The position numbers and the translations under genes are program-made. A DNA stretch of 64,000 nt, from contig JARKIP010000064.1 of assembly GCA_029990175.1 (NCBI GenBank), positions 10,372,001-10,436,000 on the forward strand, written 5' to 3'. This document shows, one piece after another, positions 11,230 through 22,034 of the stretch (within the stretch, counting starts at the first letter, position 1; each line of letters begins with the position of its first letter). This DNA is from Petunia secreta. Its lineage: Eukaryota > Streptophyta > Magnoliopsida > Solanales > Solanaceae. Under the pieces are notes generated by a model. That model was not told the DNA's origin. It made no database searches and saw only the letters and a list, made by a program, of their open reading frames with translations.

Positions 11230-11660
11230 TGGGAGACGTTTGGTTTGAGGGATTGGGTATATTAATCAATGTATTAAATTTAATCCCTTGTTTGGTTGGT
11301 ATTTTGAAAGAGGTATAACTAATGCATGCATTAAATAATACACCAATTGGTATATTATTTTATCCCTCCACCAAGGTGGAATAACTGATACATGGATAAA
11401 GGAACAAAAGGACAACAATATCCTTCCCAAATCCCTAGAATCCAATAAAAGCCAGTCATCAAAGGATATAATTGTAAATTCATTACTTTTTAGTTTAAAA
11501 ATAAATTAAATATATTAAATGATAATTTTTATCTCCAATGAATCAAACACTGGATAAAATTTAATCCCCATATTATTAATCCCTGCAATATTAATCTATG
11601 TATTATTAATTCCTGTATTACAATCCCTGTATAACTAGTCCATCAAACCAAACGACCCCA
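11230..11660. mobile_element. MITE with CGTTTGGTTTGA termini
   Basis: Ends are TGGGAGACGTTTGGTTTGAG and, on the other strand, TGGGGTCGTTTGGTTTGATG. A TA dinucleotide flanks each end (11228-11229 and 11661-11662). The 431-bp interior is AT-rich with TTAATCCC-type words and no gene. Length, ends and flanks fit a short non-autonomous DNA transposon. Confidence 0.75.
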
Positions 11661-11711
11661 TAGGATTACGGCCCACATGCTCAGCATCCAAAGTTCTTGG
11701 CCTATCATTGT

Positions 11712-12040
11712 TCAAATAGTAGTACAAGAGTTTAAACATAAAGGAAAACATGATAAACTATTGAATTTTTTAAGCGAGCTCCTCAACTTGGCCATTGATT
11801 CTGTCAAGCTATTTGCCATTCTGGGTATGTGGCTAATCTTCACCCGCTCCAATCTTGCGATCAACAACCTGCAATCCAAAAATATATGTGAGTATAAATT
11901 GTCAGGATTATTTAATGTGTTAATCAATACCTGCACATCAGTTTCAATTAGTTGTGGGATTGGGTTGCGCTCCTTAGCAATGTTTAGGCCCAGGAGCAGT
12001 CCATTTAGCTCCCCCACTTTAGTTCACATTTTACAAACCT
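11712..12040 (-). pseudogene. RNase H-like (RVT_3) fragment, probable C-terminus of LINE-C
   Basis: The minus frame reads ELNGLLLGLNIAKE, then QLIETDVQVLINTLNN, then DCRLLIARLERVKISHIPR and ANSLTESMAKL. These are the successive strands and helices of the plant LINE-type RNase H domain, including the ETD acid and the conserved H..R.AN..AD..A segment (here AN..TE..A). The start is missing. Orientation and order agree with it being the 3' end of LINE-C, separated from the rest by MITEs (inference). Confidence 0.65.
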
Positions 12041-12061
12041 ACGCTTAATAACCTTCAGAGA

Positions 12062-12825
12062 TTATTACCCCACATAATCATTGCCAACCCTTATCCACTT
12101 TTTGTAACCATATTTTGTCTTTACTTTCTTTTCCTAGCATATTTATTAGATATAATATGATTATATAAATATTTAAAAAATATAAAATAAATATATGTAT
12201 GTATATATGTGTATAGAAGTTATATATAAATAATATCAATATAATTATATACCATATTTTAATTATACATCAAATTTTTAATATAAATATTGTGGCTAGA
12301 TTATGTTAGTGTTAGGTGACTTGTTAATATGGTATATTGATGACCATTTATGTGGAAATTCCTTTAATATGAGCACAAGACTAGCCGCAATGAGTGGAAT
12401 AGTAGGTTTTAAAAGGCTGAGAATTTTTATTTGTCCACGTAAATAGCCCACAATATTTCATATTAACAAGTCATTTAGAACTTACATAATATAGCCACAA
12501 TATTTATATTTAAAATTTAATTTATAAGTAAAATATCAAATATAATAGATTGATATTTTATACCTTCTATACACATATATATTTATCTTATATTTTTTAA
12601 ATATTTATATCATCAAATTATATTTAATAAATATGCTAGCAAAAGAAAGAAAGGACAAAATATGGTTACAAAAAGTGTATAAGGGTTGGGAAGGGTTATG
12701 TGGGGTAAAAATTCCTTTTTATTTTTGGGTGTTAAGGACTTAAAGGTTAGGGATTTCCACATAAATGGCCATCACTATACCATATTAACAAGTCACCTAA
12801 CACTAACATAATCTAGCCACAATAA
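12062..12825. mobile_element. MULE-type MITE cluster with a long inverted repeat
   Basis: Left arm (about 12062-12360) and right arm (about 12430-12722) are reverse complements over about 290 bp, roughly 80 percent by eye. Landmarks are ACCCCACATAA, TTTTTGTAACCATATTTTGT, TAGCATATTTATTA and ATATTGTGGCTA. A second inverted copy of one arm end (12288-12360) occurs at 12750-12825, with CCACATAAATGG and AACAAGTCACCTAACACTAA. Ends like GGAATTTTTACCCCAC and GGGATTTCCACATAAATGG resemble Mutator-like termini. No coding is present. Transcripts across it could fold into a long hairpin. Confidence 0.65.
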
Positions 12826-13346
12826 TACGCAGATCTGTTGTTAACCTGTGTCTTTACTACTGTAATTTGTTATTGCTTATTTAATCTATCAAATAAGAAC
12901 AAATCTCTCTGTAGATAGCAAAAAACACATGCTTGATGCTTCCTTAATAAAATAATACGCCTGGACTCATATCAGTAATAAGTGAATTAACCTATATGTT
13001 TATTAATTGGAAAATGTTCATGTGGAAGATCTCATTCAAAAGTTTGGCATCATTATTCTATTGTACAATGGCTCTTACCATGGCTTCCGTATACCCAATA
13101 TATTTATTTAGTTAAAGTTTGGTTCTTTATCATACTACATTTATGGTGATCGAGTATCGAAAAGTAATAGAATAAAATATCATAAATTAACCGAACCGTA
13201 CAGAACTAAAGAAAAACCGAGAATATTGAGATGATTTTGAAAAGTCTAACTTTGATTATGCAAAATAGAGTAACCGAAAAATTGGCACTATCAAAATTTT
13301 ACTAAATAACCGACTGAACTGAACCGTTGACACGCCTATGCACTAT

Positions 13347-13575
13347 AATTCTCAAGAACGCGTAAGAAGTCTTTTGTCAAATCCTTCCTGCTCCTTAAGC
13401 TTGTAAGCAAAGATGGCTTATTCAATAGAGTAGTAATTAGTGTGCCAAAGTGGTACTAGATTTTAATTCTTTGGCCACCAGCCAGCTTAAGCTTGCTGTA
13501 TTTATTGGATTGGATTATATATTGATTGGCGATTGAAATAATATCTTCAAATCATGGAAGCCAGGTTGATTTAAT
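13347..13575 (+). repeat. Segmental duplication, copy 1
   Basis: This non-coding segment (from ATAATTCTCAAGAACG to ATGGAAGCCAGGTTGATT) matches 14472-14826 in the same orientation, sharing phrases such as GCCAGCTTAAGCTT and GTCAAATCC. The interval 13577-14460 is AT-rich, without a gene, and has weak CG-rich edges (AAAGGCGGGCAGAAGGCG) that may mark a decayed insertion. Confidence 0.65.
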
Positions 13576-14471
13576 TTAGTGTTTTCAAAGGCGGGCAGAA
13601 GGCGAGGTTTACTAATATCGACGCGTAAGCTCCTAGACGTGGGATAAGCCTTATGAATCTTAATTTTTACCATTATAAAATTAATAAAATAGCATAATAG
13701 ATAAACAAAATATAAAAAATACATGACAAGTTTAAGAAAACTAAAAATTACTAAATACACTTGTAGAAACAAAAAAACTAGCATCTTTTTATATGTATAA
13801 ACAATTGAATATTGTTAAAGTTACTATGAGATAAAAATAATCTATAAGGCCTTAATTTTCAAGTAATTTTAAAATCAAAATTTATTCATAATGTAAAGAA
13901 AAGAGTCAATTAAACTTTATTGCTACTAAAATTTAAAATATTATTTATTCATGAATAGATATAAAATTGCTTCTAATTTAATTAATAGTAATGGAAGTTC
14001 AGCAATTTTGAGAGACAGAAACAACAAATGAAATCATCACTAGACCTGAAATAAATTTCAACTATGCAGTTTTAAATTAATGTACAAAAAATATTGATCA
14101 CCATCATGATGTTTCAATTCTAATATATGATTATTTTTATTATTTAAATGACACCCAAATTTTTTATTTATTTTGATGAATAGAACTTGTATTATTCATT
14201 TTTAATGAATTTTGCGGGTGAATGGTGTTAGCTAGTTAGGAAATTTGATAAATAGTTTTAACAAAAATAATTGGGCAAGTCCCGAAATTTGAGCATTAGG
14301 CTTGCTCAAAGCATATTTCCGGACGCTCAGGCGTCACAAAACTATATCCCATTTGTATACATCAAGACATTTTGCAAGCTAGGTACATATTATGTCCCGA
14401 GACGAGCCCGAAGCGAGTCATAGAAAACCTTTTTATTGAATGAAACAATTTATTTACTCTCTGCTGAATGG

Positions 14472-14826
14472 ATAGTTCTCAAAAACGTGTACAAGAAGTC
14501 TTGTCAAATCCTATCTACTCCTTAAGGTTGCTAGCAAGATGGCTTAGCTACTACTCCATTGAATAAGCCATCTAGCTAGCAACCTTAAGGAGTAGATAGC
14601 TACTCCATTGAATAAGCTATCTTGCTACTACTCCATTGAATAAGCCATCTTGCTAGCAACCTTAAGGAGTAGATAGTAACTAACTACTAACTGGTGTACC
14701 AAACTGGTCGATTTTGATTCTCTGGCCGCGAGCCAGCTTAAGCTTACTGCATTTATTTGATTGTACTCTATTTTTATTGGTGATTTAAATTAATATCTGC
14801 AAACCTTGGAAGCCAAGTCAATCTAA
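14472..14826 (+). repeat. Segmental duplication, copy 2, with internal rearrangement
   Basis: This is the second copy of the 13347-13575 segment. It is about 125 bp longer because a block of about 36 bp has been inverted and duplicated inside it (see 14511-14676). The flanks of that block align co-linearly with copy 1. Confidence 0.65.
14511..14676. repeat. Perfect 36-bp inverted repeat with a third near-perfect arm
   Basis: Arm 1 (14511-14546) begins CTATCTACTCCTTAAGGTTG. Arm 3 (14641-14676) is its exact reverse complement. Arm 2 (14564-14599) is the same reverse complement with one mismatch. The spacers repeat CTACTCCATTGAATAAGC. Arms contain the palindromes CTTAAG and GCTAGC. A stable hairpin or cruciform is possible. 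Confidence 0.9.
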
Positions 14827-14918
14827 GATATGATCCGACCATTATAATATGTCATTATTGAAGAGTTTTATATTATAGTTTTCACATTCCAAGAATGTGA
14901 AACAAAAGAAACAATATG

Positions 14919-15144
14919 TAACTTATTTGATTACACTGCAAAACTTCAAAGGTTTTTTTTAATGATCTTGTTCTTGGCATCTTATGAGACAAAGGCTTCA
15001 GAAAGATCTGTGATTTGGTAAAATCTTTTTTAAAAAAGAAGTAATTTATTTGATTCTGCAAATCTTCTATGGCTATTTTTTACGATTATTTGTTCTTGGC
15101 ATTTTATGAGACAAATGCTTCAGAAAGATCTGTTATTTGGTAAA
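14919..15144 (+). repeat. Two-copy tandem duplication, about 123-bp period
   Basis: 14919-15023 and 15042-15144 align along their length, both starting TAA(C/T)TTATTTGATT and ending CTTCAGAAAGATCTGT(G/T)ATTTGG. There is no coding. The differences (about 12 percent) show that it is not recent. Confidence 0.8.
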
Positions 15145-15293
15145 TTCGAAGAAAAAGCTATAGGACATATTCCAAAGTTATAAAATATGCATATACCATC
15201 ATATTCACGTGGTTAAATAAAGTTAAGGCATCGTTAAGTACCCGTTTGGGATTATATTAAAAGGCTGATGGATGGTTGGCTTAAAATTATATA

Positions 15294-15566
15294 CTCCATC
15301 CGTCCCAATTTATGTGACACCATTTCCTTTTTTGTTTGTCCCAAAATAAGTGGCACATTTTCTTATTTGACAACTATTTAATACATCATCTCTATTTTAG
15401 CCTTGTTGGGTCCTACATACTTTTAAACCTACCAATAATTTTTTTATTACTCAAATCTTATCTCTTACTTTTTCAAGGGTAAAATTGATATTTAACAAGG
15501 TCAACCTCTATTTTCTTAAACTCCGTGTCCGGTCAAATGGTTCCACATAAATTGGGACGGAGGGAG
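15294..15566. mobile_element. Stowaway MITE
   Basis: Ends are CTCCATCCGTCCCAATTTAT and, on the other strand, CTCCCTCCGTCCCAATTTAT, the hallmark Stowaway/Tc1-Mariner terminal repeat. TA flanks both ends (15292-15293, 15567-15568). The element is 273 bp with no coding. It sits inside another repeat whose edges (CCCGTTTGGG near 15240 and AGTAAGCAGTTTTGAAATCC near 15580) are not resolved. Confidence 0.92.
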
Positions 15567-15746
15567 TAATTTTTAGTGAGTAAGCAGTTTTGAAATCCAA
15601 CAAGTTCTAGAAAAGCCGAAAATGCTTTTATCTAAGGTAATAATAGCTAGACACCAGCGGTAATGGAGTAAATACTAGTTTATTTTTCGAAAGTTACTAA
15701 CATTCATTTAACAACCAAATCAAAGTGTTATATCAAAGAGGCATTC

Positions 15747-16688
15747 CTAATATCTAAAGAAGAAGCAACAGAAGAAATAACAGAAGCTAAACATAAAGGC
15801 TCCCAAGCTACACGTGTTGCATATATAAAAGCTATCCGAGCGAGAGAGTGGCCGCTTTATTAGCGTCCCGCCTGTTCTGATGGAAGGAAATTCATGGAAG
15901 TGATTCTTTAGGGACAAAACAATCCCCAATAATTGTACTAAATTCAGGCAAATTAGGCATGGTTTAATTAAGAGGAAAGAGCACCTTCTGACTATTTTGT
16001 GGTCCACAGTAGAAGAGACATGTAGCTGCAATTTATGAGAAATAAGATCAACAACAATAAAATGACTAAAATAAACTCCAAAAGAATCCTATATAGCATT
16101 AGTTCAGGAACAAAATAGAAGCACATGATCCATGGTTTCAATAACACAACAAACAAAACAATGAATACAAATTAATGCCTTTGGAAACTAAAGGTGACTT
16201 GTAAGTTAAACAGCCACGAAGACACCTCCAACAAAAATTCTTAATTTTCGGTGGCAAGGAGTTGCTTCATAATTTCTGCCAGCATCCGTTAATCAACAAC
16301 TGAGATATATTAGTGAAAGAATCCACAACCACTTTATATTCAGACTTGACCCTATATGCCCTATTTTATTAAATTTCCAAACCAAGGCTTTGAAAATTAA
16401 TGGGAATCTTTAAGATTCGCATAGCATCTGTTGAAGCAAAAATATGATTGATTAAATTAAATCTCAATTTCTCCCGTCTTTATCAAACGAATCGCAAGTT
16501 CCCATATCCTCAAAACTTGCTATATATCCAATTAATAAAAAATTATCATCGCTAATTAGCCACGGTTCCTCAATAATTTTTATAGAAGAACCATCACCTA
16601 AGCATCATCTAGCTCCCTTTAGCAACAAGCTAGCTACTTGCTTCACAAATGCTTTTCCAAATAAAATCAGGATAAGATCCTTCACGTG
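15747..16688 (-). pseudogene. LINE-C, 3' segment: RT C-terminus and zf-RVT domain
   Basis: On the minus strand, fragments in shifting frames read LLLKGARWCLGDGSSIKI, EEPWL, then PPKIKNFCWRCLRGCLTYKS and LVSKGIN, the zinc-binding domain of plant L1-type reverse transcriptases. Several stops and frame changes show long decay. The segment ends abruptly at 16688, where copia-2 starts, and continues in phase beyond its other end (21881). Its own 3' tail is not recognisable. Confidence 0.7.
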
Positions 16689-16955
16689 TGTTAACTCTAT
16701 GCCATGAAAGTAGATTAATAGCTAAGAGGAGCCATTGACAATGAAGAAGAAGTTGTTGAGCTAAGAGTTTAGAGAGAGAAATATTGTAGAAAAAGTAAAT
16801 CTTCTCATTTCTTGACTAACTCAACTACTAACTATACCTATATATATAACTAACTAAGGTAGTTATAAAGTATAATTTACACTTTACACCCCTACAACTA
16901 TACATTCAGCTAGTGTAGTCCTCAGATATTTACATTAGTATCTTTACTCTCAATA
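16689..16955 (-). repeat. copia-2 3' LTR
   Basis: 267 bp, preceded on the minus strand by the polypurine tract GAGGGGGG (adjacent to 16956). The start and end match the 5' LTR. Confidence 0.88.
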
Positions 16956-16959
16956 CCCC

Positions 16960-18272
16960 CCTCAAGCTGGAGGGTATAAAGATATTCAGAACTCCCAGCT
17001 TGGACAGAAGCAGTTCATGTTGAGCCTTTAAGAGTCCTTTAGTAAGTATGTCTGCCAGCTGCTCTTTGGTGCTGACATATTCAGTGTGTATCATCCCCCT
17101 TTGAATTTTCTCCCTTATAAAGTGGCAATCTATTTCAATGTGTTTTGTTCTCTCATGGTAAACAGAATTAGCAGCTATTTGAATTGCTGCCTTACTGTCA
17201 CAGTGCAAAGGTACTGGTATCTTAATAATAGCACCAAGTTCTCTATACAGTCTTAGTATCCACATTAATTCAGCAACTGTACTGGCCATACTTCTGTACT
17301 TAGCTTCTACTGAGCTTCTAGCAACTGTAGTTTGTTTCTTAGGCTTCCAAGAGATTAAAGAATTACCAAACTTGATAAGAAACCCAGTGACTGATCTCCT
17401 TGCAGTCAGCATCACAAAAGGCTGTTAGAGTTCTGGACCTTGTGCTTGATAGGAGAATCCCTAAGCCAACCTGCCCTTTTACATATCTAACAACCTTCAA
17501 GGCAGCTTCCCAGTGAGATTGCTTAGGCTGGTGTAGGAATTGGCTAAGAGTTTGTACAGCAAAGGAGAGGTCAGGCCTAGTGACTGTTAGATAGAGCAAC
17601 TTCCCAATTAGTCTTCTGTTCTTTCCAGGATCCTGTAAAAGTCCATCTCAACTAGTGTTACCAGCAACATCATCATACTCCTTAGTAGTTAACTTCACAT
17701 TGTACTCTAAAGGAGTGGAGACTAGTTTAGAAGCACTAAGACCAGCTTCAGTAATAATCTCCAATGAGTACTTTCTTTGATGCATTAAGATTCCTTCTTT
17801 GGATCTAGCAAACTCAATGCCTAGGAAATATTTCAATTCTCCACATCTTTGATTTTGAAAGCCTTATGCAGATCAGCTTTGGTCTTCTCTATGAGGTCCA
17901 GATCATTCCCTGTTATCATTAGATCATCAACATACACCAGAATTACCACCATCTTGCTGCCCATTCTCTTTATGAACAAGGAGTAGTCTAAGTGACTCTG
18001 CGTGAAGCCTGATCTTATTAGTGCTTCAGTCAGCTTGACATTCCACTGTCGTGGAGCTTGTTTCAAGCCATAGAGGGATTTAATGAGCCTACATACAGGT
18101 TTCTCCCCCTGCCCATTAAATCCTGAAGGAATTCTGAACCCAGGAGGAAGATCATGTAAACTTCCTCATATAAATCCCCTTGAAGGAAGGCATTATACAC
18201 ATCCATTTGATGGACATGCCATCCTTCAGAGGCAGCTAAAGATAGAACAGACCTGATCGTCACCATTTTCAC
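16960..18272 (-). pseudogene. copia-2 reverse transcriptase and RNase H
   Basis: Blocks in order: 18272-18063 (HVHQMDVYNAFLQGDLYEEV, the first catalytic Asp), 18066-17833 (VILVYVDDLMITGND, the YVDD box), 17836-17648, 17599-17363 (LYLTVTRPDLSFAVQTLSQF) and 17415-16960 (RRSVTGFLIKFGNSLISWKP, SSVEAKYRSMA, TKHIEIDCHFIREK, ADILTKG: RNase H). The blocks overlap in different frames or are split by stops, with a frameshift between FCDADCK and RRSVTGF. The domain order is complete but no single protein is possible. Confidence 0.85.
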
Positions 18273-18305
18273 AACTGGAGAAAAGGTTTCTTGATAGTCT
18301 AACCC

Positions 18306-19291
18306 TTATATCTGACTATTGCCTTTGGCCACTAATCGAGCTTTAAACCTTTCTACAGTGCCATCAGACTTGTATTTGATTCTGAAAACCCATTTACACC
18401 CAATGGCTCTCTTACCCCGAGGAAGAGAGACTATATTCCAAGTATAATCGGATTCTAAGGCTGCAATTTCAGCCTGCATTGCCTCAACCCATCTAGGGTC
18501 TCTGCAGGCTTGACCAAAGGTGTGAGGTTCAGTGTCATGAGAGGCAGCAGCTATAAAAAACTGATAAGCAGGTGCAAGACTGTCATAAGAAATACACTGA
18601 TGAATAGGATAAAGAGGAGTAGAGGTAGATTTGATATGAGCTGATGCAGTGACATAGTCATGTAGCCAAGAAGGAGCTTTGGAGTCTCTAGATGACCTCT
18701 TTACAGGATGCTCAGGAACAACAGGTGTCTCATAATCTTGTGGAGGGAGCATTGCTTCAAAATCTTGTTCTATATCTGATCAACTGGTAGAGGATCAGTA
18801 TCAGCAGGAGGTGCTGGTTTCATAACAGGGATAGTAAAATCATCCGGGGATTCATCAGGCAAGAAATCAGAGGACTCAAAGAGCTTCAAGTGGCCAGGGG
18901 TGGCAAGTTTGAAAGGAAATATGTGTTCTCTAAATGAAACATCCCTGCTGACAAACAACACCTTGTTCTGCAAATCATACAGCAAGTAGCCTTTCTGAGA
19001 GTACCCATACCCCATTAAAACTGCAGCAATTGCTCTTGGCTGCAACTTGTCTGCTTTAGGTAACACATTTGCATAGCATAAGCAGCCTATGGTTCTCAAA
19101 TGTACCATTGAGGGCTTGAAATTGTGAAATATCTCATAAGGAGACTTGCCATTCAATACTGGAGTAGGTAGTCTGTTGATGATATAAACAGCTCCTAGAA
19201 TACACAAACCCCAGAACTTTGTAGGTATACCACCCTGAAATTTGATAGCTCTTGCTACCTCTAGGATATGTCTGTGTTTCCTCTCAGCCAC
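18306..19291 (-). pseudogene. copia-2 integrase end and linker to reverse transcriptase
   Basis: 18770-19291 carries the catalytic glutamate segment (NGVAERKHRHILE), then KFWGLCILGAVYIINRLPT and the integrase C-terminal domain. 18306-18752 carries the RT entry (MQAEIAALESDYTWNIV, then GCKWVFRIKYKSDGTVERFK). Two stops separate the blocks. Confidence 0.8.
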
Positions 19292-19354
19292 ACCATTTTA
19301 CTGAGGTGTATAAACACAAGTTCTTTGATGGATAATACCATGCCTCTGGAACAA

Positions 19355-20722
19355 TTATGTGCATTCAGAGTTTACAAACTCAGTCGCACTGTCTGTTCTA
19401 ATAGCTTTCACAGTAGAATCAAACTGATTAGACACCATAGTAAGAAAGTTTTGTAAGATCACTACTGTATCACTTTTCAACTTGATGAGATAAACCCAGA
19501 GCATTCTGGAACAATCATCTACAATGGTAACAAAGAATCTATTGCCATCATGAGTAGAAATCTTATGAGGACCCCATACATCAACATGTAGTAATTGAAA
19601 GCATTTTAAGGATCTAGAGGTGCTAGTAGGAAATGGTAATCTAGACTGTTTAGCTAATGGGCATACAGGACAATGATAAAGTTCTTGGCTGCATGTAGTA
19701 GAAGGAACAGACAACATTTTGGAAAGTACTCCAGTAGATACATGTCCTAGTCTCCTATGCCATAAGGCTATATTTTTATCTGAAATTGTCACAGGTTGTG
19801 CTGCACTTGCATCCACTGACTTTACTTTATTTGCTACTTCCATTTCCTTTGCCAAGGACTTCTTATTCAGCTGTACTCCATTGAATCTGTCATCACTAAC
19901 TATGCCTCTACTGTGAGTTTGATTAGGCAGAAGGTAGAGGCCATTGCGTGCTCTACCAATCTCCTTCACCCTCCCACTGTAGAGGTCCTGGAAAATGCAG
20001 AAATCAGGGAAAAAAGTGACTGAGCAATGCAAGTCCTTGGTGAGTTTAGAGACTGAGAGTAAATTGTACTTGAACTCAGGAATGAGCAGGACATTCTTCA
20101 TATCAATCTCTTTAGAGACTGAACAAGTACCAGTATGTGTGAAATTAGTTGTAGCACCAGTGGGTAAATGCACCTTTGTAAACTGTGAATTTGTAACTTT
20201 ATTCACACAATTTAGCAAATTAGAGTGAGGAGTCATATGATTGGTGGCTCCTTTATCTATTATCCATTCTTTGGCATTTGAATCAACAGCTAGTGCAGTA
20301 ATTATACCTGCAGCATTAGCTGAAGTTTCTGAAACATTCTCCTTTCCAAGTAGCTGCAGAATCTGTGAATATTGCTCCTTAGTGAACCAGGGACCCTTAC
20401 CAGCATCTATTGCCTTACCAGCTTGCTGACTCTGACAGAGTGGATCAGTGCTGGTGACATTAGCAGATTGATAGTTTCTTTGATAATTGCTCTTTTGAGA
20501 AGTGTCTCTTTGAAAGTTCTCCTTATTCTTAGGCTTGTAATCATCAGGATAGCCTATTAAATTGTAGCAACCCTCTCTTGTGTGACCCTTCCAACCACAG
20601 TGATCACACTCAAGTGACTTCTTCTTTTGCTTCTGTTTATATCCTCTTTTATTATTTGAGTACATAGCAGTGGGATTAACAGAGTACATAATAGCAGGAT
20701 CAATCAATTCATTTCCTGACAT
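19355..20722 (-). pseudogene. copia-2 gag knuckle, protease and integrase
   Basis: This 455-residue open frame has a zinc knuckle (CDHCGWKGHTREGC, residues about 39-52), a protease region with a changed active site (WIIDKGATNHM, where D-S/T-G is expected), the pre-integrase HHCC site (LWHRRLGH, then CPVCPLAK) and the integrase core (LLHVDVWGP, then IRTDSATEF). Integrase continues after a stop, with NGVAERKHRHILEVAR at 19291-19240. The D-K-G in place of D-S-G would disable the protease. Confidence 0.85.
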
Positions 20723-20740
20723 AGGGTGTGATGTACATCG

Positions 20741-21425
20741 CTAACTTTCTACTTGTATTATCATCCCATAAGCTTGATTAACAGTTGGTATTGGGAGAGT
20801 GATAAGGATCTGGCTTCTAGCTTGCTCATAAGAGTCATTAAGGCCCATAAAAAACTGAAGTAGTTTAAGTTGTTGCAAGTGAGCCAAAAAACCCTTAGAT
20901 TTATCACAGGAACAACTAGGAGGAGGTACCAGAGAATCAAACTCTTCCCATAAATGTCTCAGCTTGGAAAAATACACAGAGAAAGAGCTAGTACCTTGAG
21001 TGAGTGATGAGATCTGTTTGTGGACATGATAAATCCTTGATCCATTCAATTTGTCAAATCGTTCCTTCAGATCATCCCACACCGACTTTGCATCTTCAGC
21101 GTAAATGATTCCACTCATAAGTTCCTTGGACACTGAGTTCATGATCCATGATAGAACCACAACATTGCATTTCTCCCATTGATTTTCATATCGATCTGGA
21201 AACCTCTGTTTGTGATAGGTCCCATCAACGAACCCTAGTTTATCTTTCCCTCATAGTGCAATTCGCATTGCTCTACTCTACAAAGCATAATTCTCTACTC
21301 CAGTGAGTTGAACAGAAACAAGAACAGACCCAGGTGTATCCGAAGCTTGTAAGTACAAAGGGTGATTGTGTGATAGCTCAAGTACTTCCAATTCCTCTGC
21401 ATCTTGTGTTTCTGAATTTGCCATA
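20741..21425 (-). pseudogene. copia-2 gag N-terminal part
   Basis: The frame starts MANSETQDAEELEVL (about 21425), has two stops (around YAL and RIAL), then is open through IMNSVSKELMSGIIYAEDA and LKERFDKLNGSRIYHVHK, the gag-polypeptide domain of copia elements. A TAG after IIQVES (about 20738-20740) separates it from the zinc-knuckle part that continues in the same frame. Confidence 0.8.
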
Positions 21426-21592
21426 TCTTCAAGTAGTTTTTAAGAAAGAAATCAATAAGATTGCAGAATTTTAAGATGAAACCCTAATTTTAGATGAGTC
21501 CCTAAAAATTGTTCTTAGCTCAAATTCTACTTCATTCAGATTGTCAAATCTGATGCAGTAATGGCTTCAATCTCGTTTAATCTACTGTTAAT

Positions 21593-21605
21593 GGCTTTGA
21601 TACCA
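21593..21605 (-). other. copia-2 primer-binding site
   Basis: Minus-strand TGGTATCAAAGCC directly follows the 5' LTR. It differs by one base from the usual TGGTATCAGAGCC that pairs with initiator methionine tRNA. Confidence 0.85.
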
Positions 21606-21875
21606 TGTTAACACTATGCCATGAAAGTAGATTAATAGCTAAGAGGAGCCATTGACAATGAAGAAGAAGCTGTTGAGCTAAGAGTTTAGAGAGAGAAATA
21701 TTGTAGAGAAAGTAAATCTTCTCATTTTTTGACTAACTCAACTACTAACTACACCTACATATATAACTAACTAAGGTAGTTACAAAGTATAATTAACTAT
21801 ACTTTACACCCCTACAACTATACATTCAGCTAGTGTAGTCCTCAGATATTTACATTAGTATCTTTACTCTCAATA
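21606..21875 (-). repeat. copia-2 5' LTR
   Basis: 270 bp, about 97 percent identical to 16689-16955. On the element strand it starts TATTGAGAGTAAAG and ends GTTAACA, so the outer bases are TA...CA rather than TG...CA. The position of the ACGTG duplication supports this boundary. Confidence 0.88.
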
Positions 21876-21880
21876 ACGTG

Positions 21881-22034
21881 CTCGAAGAAATCCCTCAGTA
21901 GGAAAGTATTTGGCTTTGAAGATTTGGTTAGGTAGAGAGTCTGGGTTAGAGATAAATTTCCACCCTTGCTTGCAAAGCATTGCTAAATTTAAAGCATCAA
22001 AGTCAACAAAAGACCACACTACATACTATTCTGG
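21881..22034 (-). pseudogene. LINE-C, middle segment
   Basis: The minus frame reads FVDFDALNLAMLCKQGWKF, then PNQIFKAKYFPTEGFLRA, the RT-to-zf-RVT linker of plant L1 LINEs. It is bounded by copia-2 on one side and CACTA-1 on the other. Removing copia-2 and one ACGTG joins it in phase to the 16688 side. Confidence 0.75.

Larger units (their letters stand above)
10866..13345. mobile_element. Possible hAT-like element hosting nested MITEs
   Basis: Left edge ATAGGTGTCAATGGTT and right edge, reverse-complemented, ATAGGCGTGTCAACGGTT resemble terminal inverted repeats. Both ends carry CCGAACCGAACCG-type words. I found no convincing 8-bp duplication. The interior holds the MITE at 11230-11660, an RNase H fragment and a long inverted repeat, so the assignment is tentative. 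Confidence 0.3.
16689..21875 (-). mobile_element. Complete-length Ty1-copia retrotransposon (copia-2)
   Basis: A 5187-bp element on the minus strand with two LTRs (21606-21875 and 16689-16955), a primer-binding site next to the 5' LTR, a G-rich tract (GAGGGGGG) before the 3' LTR, and the 5-bp duplication ACGTG on both sides (16684-16688, 21876-21880). The coding order is gag, protease, integrase, reverse transcriptase, RNase H, as in copia. It interrupts LINE-C. The LTRs differ at about eight positions plus a 3-nt indel, so the insertion is fairly recent, yet the ORF has many stops. Confidence 0.93.

Noticed and set aside
15747..16031. A 94-residue minus-strand ORF as a small secreted protein
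   Set aside because: It is one frame of the decayed LINE-C tail just downstream of the zf-RVT motif; the hydrophobic end is T-rich sequence.
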